Source: CBDEGU01 sp965238045 (lineage in GTDB: Bacteria; Acidobacteriota; Terriglobia; Bryobacterales; UBA6623). From it: a DNA stretch of 64,000 nt. The stretch covers positions 216,361 to 280,360 of the forward strand of contig CBDEGU010000005.1 in the NCBI GenBank assembly GCA_965238045.1, given 5' to 3'. Below the pieces are notes generated by a model that saw nothing but the letters and a program-made list of their open reading frames with translations, had not been told where the DNA came from and made no database searches. Of the stretch, positions 46,685-55,547 are shown piece by piece; position 1 is the first letter of the stretch, and each line of letters begins with the position of its first letter. The position numbers and the translations under genes were made by a program.

Positions 46685-47218
46685 CTACTGTTTCCGCTTT
46701 ACTTTCAGATTTCGTAACCCAGCCCACCTAGGGTCGGCAAAGGACGGCTTGCACGAGCATTTCTTGTTCACGGCGCCGCACATGGGACAGATGCCGAGGC
46801 AATTTTCGCCACACAGCGCCCGCGCCGGCAGCGCCAGCAATGCTTGTTCTCCGATAATCTCTCCTAGCTCGATGCCCTCTTCCTCGTAAAACCCTATCTC
46901 GGTGTCACCGCTGCCGATCCGCGTCTCTCCCAAGCGCTCTATCACCGGCATGGGGTAGTAAAAAAGATCGAACTCTCTCTCGATTGGCGCGGCCACCACC
47001 CTCAGGCAGCGGGCGCATTCACCCTCGGCGAGGCCGCGTATCTTGCCCCGCACTCGAATCGTTCGCGTGCCGTGGCGGTCAAGCAGTTCGGCCTCGCCGA
47101 CTGCCCAGAGATCGCCTAGTTGTTTCCAGTCCCAATCAGGAAAGGCGATCGCGCCCGGCGTGAAAGCGCAATCGAATGGAATATTGCGACGTTCGAGTTC
47201 CGCGACCGCGATGACCAA
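46685..47218 (-). CDS. DUF177 (YceD-type) protein
   Basis: The 177-aa product belongs to the YceD/DUF177 family, linked to 23S rRNA accumulation and almost always upstream of rpmF. The CARC motif ECARCLRVV (about 88-96) and the C-terminal LCGENCLGICPMCG with KKCSCKPSFADPRWAGL are family marks. The start is probably TTG at 47218; no better ribosome site was found. Confidence 0.9.
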   Translation of the reverse strand: MVIAVAELERRNIPFDCAFTPGAIAFPDWDWKQLGDLWAVGEAELLDRHGTRTIRVRGKIRGLAEGECARCLRVVAAPIEREFDLFYYPMPVIERLGETRIGSGDTEIGFYEEEGIELGEIIGEQALLALPARALCGENCLGICPMCGAVNKKCSCKPSFADPRWAGLRNLKVKRKQ

Positions 47219-47604
47219 TGGATCCGCCCGTTACCAACCACGCCACCCATATTATAGCGAACCGCGAGGTGCGGCCGGGTGCCAAATGATCCGGAAACGG
47301 GACCGCGTCGTCGTTGATTTGGTGCCGCGGCACGCCCTTATCTAACTGGCTCACAACAACTTGCGGCTTGCCGCCCTTCACGGGGCCTCTGGAGGAGTGG
47401 AAGGGCCATGATATCGAGCGTCCGCGTCACGAGCGAGGAGCTGGGATGGGTGGTGCCGTGCCTGGCGTCTGGGGTTTGCGCGGGCGAGACGACGCGGGAT
47501 CGTCCCCCAGCCGCATCGCCAAACAAAACACCGCCGGACGGATACATTCCCCGAGCTGCGTTCCCCGGAGCTGCGTTGCCCCGAGCTGCGTTGCGGGATT
47601 GCAT
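47219..47604. other. gene-free stretch with a 15-bp triple repeat
   Basis: Three 15-bp units of the form CCCCGAGCTGCGTTG run at 47549-47593, ending 11 bases before IS5 copy 2. No gene is supportable. It presumably contains the promoter of the DUF177-rpmF-plsX operon. Confidence 0.5.
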
Positions 47605-48717
47605 GGCGCTGTTGCATGATTCAACTGCGGCGCGAGTGGGGGCGCTTTTCCAACTTCTCGTTCAGGACACCACAGCGCAGGATTTCGGCCTACCCAGCTC
47701 GGCCATCCGGTTGAGGATGTGACACCCGATCGCAACTTCTCTCCTTTGTGCCTTGCCGTGCCTCGCCTTCAATCCGCCTCCGAGCACGGACTTGTATCGG
47801 AAGAAGCTGTTTTCAACGCGCGCCTGCTGTCGGTAGCCCGACTCCTTCTGCCACTCTCGTCGCCCGACCTGGCGAATCCTCTCAAGAGCCGTGTCACGCT
47901 GCGCCCATGGGCCGTCCGTTGGCCCCGCCGACACCGCGGAGCGACGAGGGGGAATCACAATCACGACGTTCTCTGTACCGGCCGCGCTGAGTTGATCGTA
48001 GACTGACCTGTGGTCGTAGGCTCCGTCTGCGGTGAAACGCCGGATGGGAACCTCGATTGTGTCGAGAAGAGCAGGGAGTGTGGAGGCGTCGTCCCGGCTG
48101 CTCGCTGTGAGTTCGGCCGCCACAATGAACCCCTCGGCATCCACCCCGATGTGCAGCTTCCGCCAATCCCGGCGTTTCTTTGATGCCTTGTGCTTGTGCG
48201 CGTTCCATTCGCCGCAACCCAGAATCTTCAGCCCTGTGGAATCGACGATCAAGTCGATCGGGCCGTCATAGGATCGGGTCAGGGGCGGCACCGCAACGAT
48301 TTGGTTCCGGCGCGAGAGTGTGGTGTGGTCCGGGGCCTTGAGGTTGAGGCCCATCAAGCGGAGCAGCGAGTCCAGGAACCCCTCGGTCTGGCGGAGCGGC
48401 AGGCTGAAGACGACCCGCAGCGTCAACGCGGTCCGGACCGCGAGGTTCGAGTACCGCCGCTGGCCTCCGCGAAGACCGTTCTTCGGTGGTACCCACGCGG
48501 CAATTGCATCCTCGCTCAGCCAGATCGTGACGTCGCCGCGGCTCCTGAGGCCACGCTCGTACTCCCTCCAGTTCCGGATTCTGTACTTCTTCTTATACTG
48601 GCGGTTGACTCGGCTCGACTTCGCTGCGACCATGACGTTACCCCCGATCTCTATGATGGACTGGACCCCACCCCCGCCGCTAGCGTGCTCGCTTACACCG
48701 ATTCATGCACCAACGCC
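47605..48717 (-). mobile_element. IS5-family insertion sequence, copy 2 (1113 bp)
   Basis: This is the same element as 36194-37306 in opposite orientation, with ends GGCGCTGTTGCATGATTC and the complement of GGCGTTGGTGCATGAATC. The flanks differ (GCAT and ACGT), with no target duplication. It cuts the glgC gene. Confidence 0.92.
47662..48633 (-). CDS. IS5-family transposase, copy 2
   Basis: The 323-aa product is identical to the one at 36278-37249, with D131, D203 and E274 intact. Both copies appear functional. Confidence 0.94.
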   Translation of the reverse strand: MVAAKSSRVNRQYKKKYRIRNWREYERGLRSRGDVTIWLSEDAIAAWVPPKNGLRGGQRRYSNLAVRTALTLRVVFSLPLRQTEGFLDSLLRLMGLNLKAPDHTTLSRRNQIVAVPPLTRSYDGPIDLIVDSTGLKILGCGEWNAHKHKASKKRRDWRKLHIGVDAEGFIVAAELTASSRDDASTLPALLDTIEVPIRRFTADGAYDHRSVYDQLSAAGTENVVIVIPPRRSAVSAGPTDGPWAQRDTALERIRQVGRREWQKESGYRQQARVENSFFRYKSVLGGGLKARHGKAQRREVAIGCHILNRMAELGRPKSCAVVS

Positions 48718-48841
48718 ACGTGATGTCGATAAGCCGGTAGACGCCGCCAAAGGGAACCGCCGGCTTGGCGATGTCTTTCGTCAAAGGAAACAGCCGTTCG
48801 CCAGCGCCGCCGGCCAGCATGACGGTCAAGATCTTGTTCAT
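48718..48841 (-). pseudogene. glgC: glucose-1-phosphate adenylyltransferase, 5' stub
   Basis: Forty-one codons remain. They contain VMLAGGAGERLFPLTKD and KPAVPFGGVYRLIDI, the nucleotide-binding start of ADP-glucose pyrophosphorylase. The frame is then cut by IS5 copy 2. The rest of the gene is neither beyond this IS copy nor beyond copy 1, so it is deleted or moved outside the window. Glycogen synthesis by this gene is lost unless a second copy exists. Confidence 0.85.
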
Positions 48842-48938
48842 CGAAGGGCTGGGAGATTTCACTGTTGCTCCGCGCAATGGGTCAAGGGGTCATTCGTCGA
48901 GGGGAAACGCCCCGCCGCCAACTCTCCTATTATCGGAA

Positions 48939-48973
48939 ATGTGGGATTGCAGGTTTATACCTGCACGCCACAT
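48939..48973. promoter_or_regulatory. two-tier hairpin upstream of hemW
   Basis: ATGTGG pairs with CCACAT, and inside it GCAGGT pairs with ACCTGC around TTAT. It lies about 115 bases before hemW and has no T run. It could be a leader element or a binding site. Confidence 0.4.
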
Positions 48974-49088
48974 TCCATTTCTGTTTTCTGACGAGGCTGA
49001 TATCCTAACCGGCAGGATGTCTGTGCTCCATTGTCAGCCGTAGTTTCTTGGCGCGGCGGAGAAGCCGGCTCACTCAAGGTATCTCGCC

Positions 49089-50273
49089 ATGGCAGCCATC
49101 GATTCCCCGCAGACGAGCGCCGCCGGCACGAGTGGAATCTACATCTCCTATCCTTTCTGCGAACAGAAGTGCACCTACTGCCATTTCTCCTCCGGCGTAT
49201 TCCCGCGCCACTGGGAGCGGGACTATCTCGATGCTCTGATCGCGGAAATCAATGCCGCCCAATACCCGGCGCCGCCCGATACTCTCTATCTGGGGGGAGG
49301 CACGCCCAGCCGGATTGAGATTCCAGAGCTGGCGAGGCTCCTCGATCGGCTGCCCGTGTCGAGGTGGCGGGAAGCGACGATCGAAGCCAGCCCGGGAACC
49401 ATCACAAGGCCCAAGGCCCATGGCTGGGCGCAGCTCGGCATTACGAGGGTGAGCCTCGGCGTGCAGTCCTTTGTGCCGGCCGAGGCCGCCGCCGCGGGAC
49501 GCAAGCACACGCCCGCCCAAGTCGCCGGCGAAGTGGCCCTGCTTCGCGAAGCGGGCATCGCGGACATCAGCATTGACCTTCTCGCCGGACTGGCCTATCA
49601 GAGCGAAGCGAGCTGGCGCGAATCGCTGGATTGGATCGAACGCATCGGCCCCGGCCACGTCTCGATCTACATGCTCGAGGTCGATGACCAAAGCCGGCTC
49701 GGCCGTGAGATTCGCGGGAACGGAACACGCTACGGCGCCTCAGAGGTTCCGAGCGACGACGAGATCGCCTCCTTCTATGCGCTGGCCACCCGCCGGCTGG
49801 AGGCTCAATCGCTCCGCCGTTATGAAATCTCGAACTTCGCCCGGCCAGGACGAGAATCCTTGCACAACCTCAAGTACTGGAACATGGCGCCGTATCTGGG
49901 CTTCGGCGCCGACGCCCACTCCTTCAACGGCACTCACCGCTGGGGCAATGTCGCCATGCCCGAGCAATACATCGCGCGCTGGCGCAGTGGCCAGGATCCC
50001 AGGCGATCGGTCGAACGCATCGACGAGCGCCGCCGTCTCGAAGACCGCTTCCTTACCGGTTTGCGCCAGACCGCCGGGCTGCGCGTCACGCCGGATGAAA
50101 TTGCTTGCTACCAAGAATCCATCGAAGCCATGGAGAGAAAGGGCTGGATCGAACTTCACGACGGTGACACCCTGCGGCTTACCGCCGAGGGTGTTTTGTT
50201 CTCCAACGAAGTATTCCAGCAATTCTTGCTGGATCCCGTGTCCGCTGGGCAGGGCCGTCGCGAAACGGCTTGA
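49089..50273 (+). CDS. hemW: radical SAM haem chaperone HemW
   Basis: The 394-aa protein has C24, C28 and C31 in YPFCEQKCTYCHF, which bind the SAM [4Fe-4S] cluster. Other motifs are LYLGGGTPS, RVSLGVQSF and ISIDLLAGL, and the C-terminal HemN-like domain includes YEISNFARPG and LHNLKYW. The family was annotated as oxygen-independent coproporphyrinogen oxidase, but this short form is the haem chaperone type. AAGGT lies eight bases before the ATG. Confidence 0.93.
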   Translation: MAAIDSPQTSAAGTSGIYISYPFCEQKCTYCHFSSGVFPRHWERDYLDALIAEINAAQYPAPPDTLYLGGGTPSRIEIPELARLLDRLPVSRWREATIEASPGTITRPKAHGWAQLGITRVSLGVQSFVPAEAAAAGRKHTPAQVAGEVALLREAGIADISIDLLAGLAYQSEASWRESLDWIERIGPGHVSIYMLEVDDQSRLGREIRGNGTRYGASEVPSDDEIASFYALATRRLEAQSLRRYEISNFARPGRESLHNLKYWNMAPYLGFGADAHSFNGTHRWGNVAMPEQYIARWRSGQDPRRSVERIDERRRLEDRFLTGLRQTAGLRVTPDEIACYQESIEAMERKGWIELHDGDTLRLTAEGVLFSNEVFQQFLLDPVSAGQGRRETA

Positions 50274-50474
50274 CCTGGCGACGCGGGATCTGTTGCGGTC
50301 CATAGGTATGCCAACCTAGTGTTTTCGTCTTGGACCTTAGTTTTTTGAGGTTTACTAGTACCTATGGCCTATTGTCTGAATGGTCCTATCTGGTAGATAA
50401 TCTTTGCAGACACAGAGTTTCGTTACAGACCCGGCGCCCAATCGGCACCAGTGACTAGCGACCGAGGATCCCAC

Positions 50475-50684
50475 ATGTCCGGAAAATTTATCAGCAAACT
50501 GCGAAGACTCATCCGTGACGCGACGGGCCAGGACATGGTCGAGTATGCCTTGCTCGCGGGATTCGTCGCGGTCGCGGCCGCCGCGACCCTGCCCGGCATA
50601 TCTCACAACCTTTGGCACATCTTCGACAACCTCGAAGAAGTGGTCGAAGAAGCGGCGGAAGCGGGTACCAACAAGAAAGGCTAG
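50475..50684 (+). CDS. Flp-type pilin 1
   Basis: The 69-aa prepilin has a short basic leader (about 18 aa), the Flp processing motif G/QDMVEY and one hydrophobic helix (ALLAGFVAVAAAATLPGI). The C-terminus is acidic. It is the first of three tandem paralogues. Tad secretion genes (cpaA prepilin peptidase, cpaF, tadBC) are not in the window. Confidence 0.85.
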   Translation: MSGKFISKLRRLIRDATGQDMVEYALLAGFVAVAAAATLPGISHNLWHIFDNLEEVVEEAAEAGTNKKG

Positions 50685-50745
50685 TCTCCGACAAATGAGG
50701 CAGCGGCGAAGCAGAGTTGAGGATTTGCAGTTAAGGATTTCACAA

Positions 50746-50994
50746 ATGAAACCAGGACTCCTATCGGTATTGCGAAGGTTCATGCGCGACAGCTCGGGGC
50801 TGGACATGGTTAAATACGCCTTGATCGCGGGATTTGTCGCGGTGGCGACGGTTGCGAGCCTGCCCCGCATACCTCGCAATTTTGAGCACATCTACAATAA
50901 CATTCAATCCGCGATCGTCGGCGCGGATGACGCGGGCCAGACCCCGTCGAGAGCCCAACCAGCGCAATCGGCGGCGGCGAAGCAGCGTTGGTGA
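50746..50994 (+). CDS. Flp-type pilin 2, with Glu5 replaced by Lys
   Basis: The 82-aa protein resembles pilin 1 but reads G/LDMVKYALIAGF, so the conserved Glu at +5 of the mature pilin is Lys. That Glu guides processing and assembly in Flp and type IV pilins. The tail (SAAAKQRW) looks like read-through into the spacer that follows pilin 1. AAGGA precedes the ATG. It may be a decaying duplicate or a specialised subunit. Confidence 0.7.
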   Translation: MKPGLLSVLRRFMRDSSGLDMVKYALIAGFVAVATVASLPRIPRNFEHIYNNIQSAIVGADDAGQTPSRAQPAQSAAAKQRW

Positions 50995-51016
50995 TTTTCA
51001 ACTCAGTATTTCGTAC

Positions 51017-51247
51017 ATGAAAGCGGGACTCCTATCCGCATTCCGAAGGTTCATCCGTGACACGACGGGCCAGGACATGGTTGAGTACGCCTTGCTCGCT
51101 GGATTCGTCGCGGCGGTTGCGAGCCTGCCCGGCATAGCTCACAATCTGGAACACGCCTACAACAACGTCAAGCCCGTGGTCGTTGCGGAGGCGCGCGCGG
51201 GCAGCAGCTCGGCCAGCCCGACGGCGCCGGATGGCACCGCCCCATAG
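51017..51247 (+). CDS. Flp-type pilin 3
   Basis: The 76-aa prepilin has an intact G/QDMVEYALLAGF motif. Its hydrophobic helix is three residues shorter than in pilin 1, by loss of codons around VAAVASLPGI. The tail is Ser/Pro/Ala-rich. The upstream ribosome site is weak. Confidence 0.82.
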   Translation: MKAGLLSAFRRFIRDTTGQDMVEYALLAGFVAAVASLPGIAHNLEHAYNNVKPVVVAEARAGSSSASPTAPDGTAP

Positions 51248-51668
51248 CCAGATCCATCTCTCCAGCGTCTGCCGTTTCGCGTGCGAACCCCGGTCTTGAG
51301 GATTGAATCCCAGCCGTGAATTAGCACCTCGTCTTCGGCGCCTGTGCGGGGCGCGAGTGCGGCTGGCAATTCTTCGACGATTCATGAGTACCGGTAGTCC
51401 CTTGGGTGCACTAGGGGGCTTTCCCCTAAGGCTGTCGCCGTTTCCCGCACTTAGCTAGCCAAGAATCGGGAGAGGTCTTCCGGCGCCAGAACAGACTCTC
51501 TGCCGCCAGGTCCACGCCTCCCGGCAAAAGCAGGTGCGAAGCCGGGGCCGGAACGCAGCTATTTCGATTTCTTCTGGTGGCGGCTTTTGTTTCCCACGTT
51601 TTCTCGCTATCCTCAAGGGAACATCTTCAAGAGAATCCACGAAACGAAGGCCCGAAAGCGAAACTGCC
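51248..51668. other. intergenic stretch with one hairpin
   Basis: TAGGGG (51412-51417) pairs with CCCCTA (51423-51428). No T run follows. Otherwise no gene or RNA is recognised. Confidence 0.4.
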
Positions 51669-52726
51669 ATGAGCGAATACATTGATCTGAGAAGCGATAC
51701 CGTAACGCGACCGACACCGGCGATGCGCCAGGCGATCTTTGATGCCGAGGTCGGCGACGATGTCTACGGCGAAGACCCCACTGTCAATCGCCTGGAACAA
51801 GTCGCGGCCGAGATGGCGGGCAAGGAGGCCGCTGTCTACGTGCCTACAGGCACGATGGGAAACCAGACGGCGATCAAGACCCATACCCGGCACGGCCAGG
51901 AGATCATCGTTCACGAGCGGTCCCATATCGTGCTGTACGAAATGGGTGGTCCGGCTCAGATATCCGGCTGCATTACGCGGACGGTTCCCGCCGAGGACGG
52001 CATCCTCACCTGGGACAAGGTCGAGCCGCTGGTGCGTCCGGCGGGCAATCACTTTCAAGGTACGGGCCTGATCTCGGCCGAGAATACGCACAACATGGCC
52101 GGAGGCCGCGTCTATCCCCAGCAAGTGCTGGACGAACTTTGCGATCAGGCGCACGAGCGGGGAGTGAAGGTTCACATGGATGGCGCGCGGGTCTTTAACG
52201 CGGCGGCGTATCTGGGTAGTCCCGTGCGAGAGATCGCGGCCAAGGTGGACTCGGTGATGTTCTGCCTCTCGAAGGGTCTCGGGGCGCCGGTCGGATCGAT
52301 GCTGGCCGGATCGGCGGACTTTATCGAGCGCGCCCGGCTGGTCAGAAAACTTCTTGGCGGCAGCATGCGGCAAGCCGGCGTATTGGCCGCGGCCGGGCTG
52401 GTGGCGCTTGAGACATCGCCCGCCGGTCTGGGCGCCGATCACGAAAACGCCAAGTTTCTGGCCTCGAAGCGGCCGAGATACCGGGGATCGTCGCGGATCC
52501 CTCGGTGGTCCAGACGAATATCGTCATTCTGGAGGTGTCCGGGACGGGGATGACCGGCAAGCAGGTTTCGGCGAGACTCAAAGAAAGAGGAGTCCTGGCG
52601 AACCCGATCTCGGAATTCCGCATGCGCATGCTGACGCACTTCGACGTCACCCGCCAGCAGTGCGAACAGGCCATGGAGATCTTGGCCAGCCTGCTGCGAG
52701 AATCGCCTGTCGCTGTCGGCGATTGA
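51669..52726 (+). pseudogene. ltaE: low-specificity L-threonine aldolase, frameshifted
   Basis: The enzyme is a PLP-dependent aldolase that splits threonine to glycine and acetaldehyde. The first frame (to about 52465) contains MSEYIDLRSDTVTRPTPAM, DDVYGEDPTVN, HMDGARVFNAA and the PLP-lysine segment FCLSKGLGAPVG. Near 52463-52467 (GCCTCGAAGCGG) one base appears to be missing. The second frame then continues AEIPGIVADPSVVQTNIV to the normal C-terminus. Either the gene is newly inactive or the assembly has an indel. Confidence 0.85.
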
Positions 52727-52727
52727 A

Positions 52728-53348
52728 ATGGAGGGCGCCCGACCGCTGATCGCGATGACCGAAAATCCGACTCGCTTCGCAACCGCTATCCAACTTTTCG
52801 ACGAGGCAAATAGCGGGGACCCGAACCGAGAAACGCACCAAGGCGAGCAGCATCCCAAGGAGTTGCTCTACGCCCACCGGATGACAGAGCGTCTCTCACG
52901 TTTCGCCCCCGGAGCATCCGAGGCCGTGCGCCTTGCCGTTAGGGCCCAGCACATCCGCCGCTGGGAAATCCCGCGCGGCAGCTATCCCATGGATCGTGAC
53001 GGCTATCGCAAGTGGCGGACCGAACTGGGCAGGTTTCACGCCCGGACCGCCGCCACCCTGCTCCGCGAGGCGGGCTATGGCGAGGAGACGATTCTCCGCG
53101 TCGAATCTCTGCTCCGGAAAGAGCGTTTGAAGACCAACCCGGACTGCCAGCTTCTCGAGGACGTGATCTGCCTGGTCTTCCTCGAACATTACTTGCCGGC
53201 TTTCGTCTCGACCCAGGACGAAGCCAAGCTCACCGGCATCATTCAAAAGACGTGGCGAAAAATGTCCGCTCAAGGCCAGCAGGCCGCTACTGAGCTTTCC
53301 CTGTGCGAAGCCGCGGAACGGGCGGTTGGCAAAGCGCTTGCCGGCTGA
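52728..53348 (+). CDS. DUF4202 family protein
   Basis: The 206-aa product matches the DUF4202 family: RFATAIQLFDEANSGDPN at the start, LLYAHRMTERL, RAQHIRRWEIPRGSYPMDR and FLEHYLPAFV. The arrangement of His and Asp resembles an HD-like metal hydrolase fold, but the function is unknown. A second start at 52755 (MTENPTRF) fits the family better. It follows the aldolase stop by one base and is probably co-transcribed. Confidence 0.85.
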   Translation: MEGARPLIAMTENPTRFATAIQLFDEANSGDPNRETHQGEQHPKELLYAHRMTERLSRFAPGASEAVRLAVRAQHIRRWEIPRGSYPMDRDGYRKWRTELGRFHARTAATLLREAGYGEETILRVESLLRKERLKTNPDCQLLEDVICLVFLEHYLPAFVSTQDEAKLTGIIQKTWRKMSAQGQQAATELSLCEAAERAVGKALAG

Positions 53349-53397
53349 CCCCGCCCTCCCCGCCAGCCGCCCGAACTTGCGCGCATTCAGCATGGAA

Positions 53398-53426
53398 GCG
53401 ACAGAACCGCCTTCCGCGGTTATAAT
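53398..53426 (+). promoter_or_regulatory. sigma70-type promoter upstream of the HtrA gene
   Basis: A perfect TATAAT (53421-53426) lies 17 bases after GCGACA (53398-53403), about 95 bases before the start codon. Confidence 0.5.
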
Positions 53427-53521
53427 TCTAGTAGCTAGGGCGTAGCCGCGCGGCGACGCGGCGCGTCCAAGACAAGGGAGCCTCTTGGTCGCACCCTCTT
53501 GATGGTACCGGGAGATATCGC

Positions 53522-55126
53522 ATGGAACGCAACGCAGAACCAATAGTTCGAGGGCATTTCATCCAGAGAAATTTGCTGTCGTTCACGCTCATCCTGTGCA
53601 CCCTAGCGATCGGAATCGTGCTCGGAACGATGGTCTCGCGCGACGCGGGCGCCGCCCGCCAGTCCGCGGTCGCTGCTGACGCCACACCGCTGAAGATTCC
53701 CGCCGCCGTGGAAGCCGAGAACGAATTCAGCCGCATAGCGAAGCAGTCCCGCGGGTGGGTCGTGCACATCAAGATCGAGATGCTTCCGAAGAAAACAGAG
53801 GCGGGGACTCCGCGAGAGCAGAGTCCGACGGATGAAATGTTCCGGCGCTTCTTTGGCATGCCGGGTTCGCCCCTGGAGGGTGGCCCGCACACCCGGCGGC
53901 GGCGCGGCGAGGGGTCGGGCGTGATCGTCGACGAGAATGGCTACATCATCACCAATCACCACGTGGTCGAGAATGCAGACCGGATTCGCGTACGCTTGTT
54001 TGACAACGGCGGCGACGGAACCCTCCACGACGCCACCCTGATCGGTTTCGATCCGGAAACAGATTTGGCCGTGATCAAGATCGACGCCGGCCGCAAGCTC
54101 AAGGCCGCGACGATAGGCAATTCCGACGCGGTCAATGTCGGGGACTGGGCCATCGCCGTGGGCTCCCCGTTCGGCTATCAAGAAACCGTCACCGTCGGCA
54201 TCATCAGCGCGAAGTCACGCGAAATGGACGGACGCGGTATTGCCCCAAGCGCATTCCAGCGGTTTCTGCAGACCGACGCGGCGATCAATCCGGGCAACAG
54301 CGGAGGGCCGCTGCTCAATATTCGCGGCGAAGTCATCGGCATTAATACGGCGATCGTTTCGCGCAGCGGAGGCTCGGAGGGACTGGGCTTCTCCCTTCCC
54401 TCGCGAACGGCCGTCGAAGTTTACAACCAGATCATTCAGTACGGAAAGATGCGGCGAGGTTCCATCGGCATCGAGTTCAGCAAAACCGATAAAGAAGCCC
54501 TGGTGCGCACGTACGGGGCGAAATACGGTGTTTTCGTGACCAGGATTCGCGAAGACGGCCCGGCCGCCAAGGCCGGGATGAAGAGTGAGGACGTCATTGT
54601 TGAAATCGACGGTGCCCCGATACACAGCGGCGATGAGTTGATCGCCAAGGTCGCCTCCCTTGCGGTCGGCAAGGTTGTTCCGATCGTCGTGCAGCGGGAG
54701 GAACAGCGAAAGACCTTGCAGGTGGAAATCGCGGATCGTTCCGTGCTCTTCGGCAAGGAACTGGGTTACAACACGGTCGAGGAAGCAGAGCCCGAAGCCG
54801 CGCAGGTCATGTTCGGTATCGAAGCTACCGAGTTCACCGCGGCTCAGCGCGAGAAAGCGGGCTTCGAAGGCTCGGCCGGCGTTCTGGTTTCGCTGGTTGA
54901 ACCGGCCTCATTCGCGGACGACATCGGCATGTTCCAAGACGATGTGATCGTCGCCATCAACCGCAAACCCGTCACCTCGGTGAGCGACATTCGCGAGATT
55001 CAGAGCAAGTTGAAACCCGGTGACGACATCGCCGTCAAGGTCATGCGCCGCAGGCCGGCAAGAAATGGGAAGTTCAACTGGACAGCCATCTATCTGGCCG
55101 GCGTGCTGCCCGCCGAAGGGAAGTAA
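53522..55126 (+). CDS. HtrA/DegP-type periplasmic serine protease with two PDZ domains
   Basis: The 534-aa product has an N-terminal membrane anchor (about 18-38). The trypsin-like domain (about 70-300) has the triad H147 in TNHHVV, D181 in DPETDLAVI and S260 in NPGNSGGPL. PDZ1 (about 310-400) and PDZ2 (about 430-530) follow. It degrades or refolds misfolded envelope proteins. An own promoter with TATAAT is present. The length is slightly above E. coli DegP (474) because of the anchor and linker. Confidence 0.94.
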   Translation: MERNAEPIVRGHFIQRNLLSFTLILCTLAIGIVLGTMVSRDAGAARQSAVAADATPLKIPAAVEAENEFSRIAKQSRGWVVHIKIEMLPKKTEAGTPREQSPTDEMFRRFFGMPGSPLEGGPHTRRRRGEGSGVIVDENGYIITNHHVVENADRIRVRLFDNGGDGTLHDATLIGFDPETDLAVIKIDAGRKLKAATIGNSDAVNVGDWAIAVGSPFGYQETVTVGIISAKSREMDGRGIAPSAFQRFLQTDAAINPGNSGGPLLNIRGEVIGINTAIVSRSGGSEGLGFSLPSRTAVEVYNQIIQYGKMRRGSIGIEFSKTDKEALVRTYGAKYGVFVTRIREDGPAAKAGMKSEDVIVEIDGAPIHSGDELIAKVASLAVGKVVPIVVQREEQRKTLQVEIADRSVLFGKELGYNTVEEAEPEAAQVMFGIEATEFTAAQREKAGFEGSAGVLVSLVEPASFADDIGMFQDDVIVAINRKPVTSVSDIREIQSKLKPGDDIAVKVMRRRPARNGKFNWTAIYLAGVLPAEGK

Positions 55127-55139
55127 GCGCCGGCGGGAA

Positions 55140-55463
55140 ACGCCGGGTCGTTGCCCTCAGCCCGGATACGAGCAGCAGTCCGTACACTGGGCCGTATTCC
55201 AGCCATAAGAATCGGTCTGAGTAGTTCCACCTCCCCAGCGCACCATACTCGATGAGCACATGACAGGTGAGAACAACGAGCCCGGACCACAGCAGCAGTG
55301 CCGACTCGGGGTAGATGGCCAGGAACGGGACCAGCCAACTGAGATACCAGGGGAAACAGTTGGCCGAGAGAAATAGCAGCAGCACAACGGCCCACATTGA
55401 GGCTTTGAGCAGCGGCAGTCGCAGTGCTCAAAGCAAAGCCAGCGCCGCGACCAGAGCGCGCAT
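55140..55463 (-). pseudogene. C-terminal remnant of a GT-C/DUF2029-like membrane mannosyltransferase
   Basis: The minus strand encodes membrane spans with SANCFPWYLSWLVPFLAIYP and LEYGPVYGLLLVSG, typical of the end of polyprenyl-phosphate-mannose-dependent GT-C enzymes. An in-frame TGA (within TTGCTTTGAGCACTG, near 55430) interrupts it, and the N-terminal part is missing. The next gene, a GT2, starts 85 bp away on the other strand. Confidence 0.5.
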
Positions 55464-55547
55464 CCCCCGCGCGGCCGCCCAGTCTCATGGCAGCGTTGTG
55501 CCAGAAAAACGGCGGCCGAAAAACTGTCCGCCGCCGCCCCATTCGTA

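Noticed and set aside
47338..47604. Small minus-strand gene before the DUF177 operon
   Set aside because: The peptide is low complexity from the 15-bp repeat, with no ribosome site or homology.
36194..48717. Composite transposon bounded by IS5
   Set aside because: The interior contains core genes (rpmF, plsX), no target duplication flanks the whole unit, and both outer genes are truncated; rearrangement is more likely.
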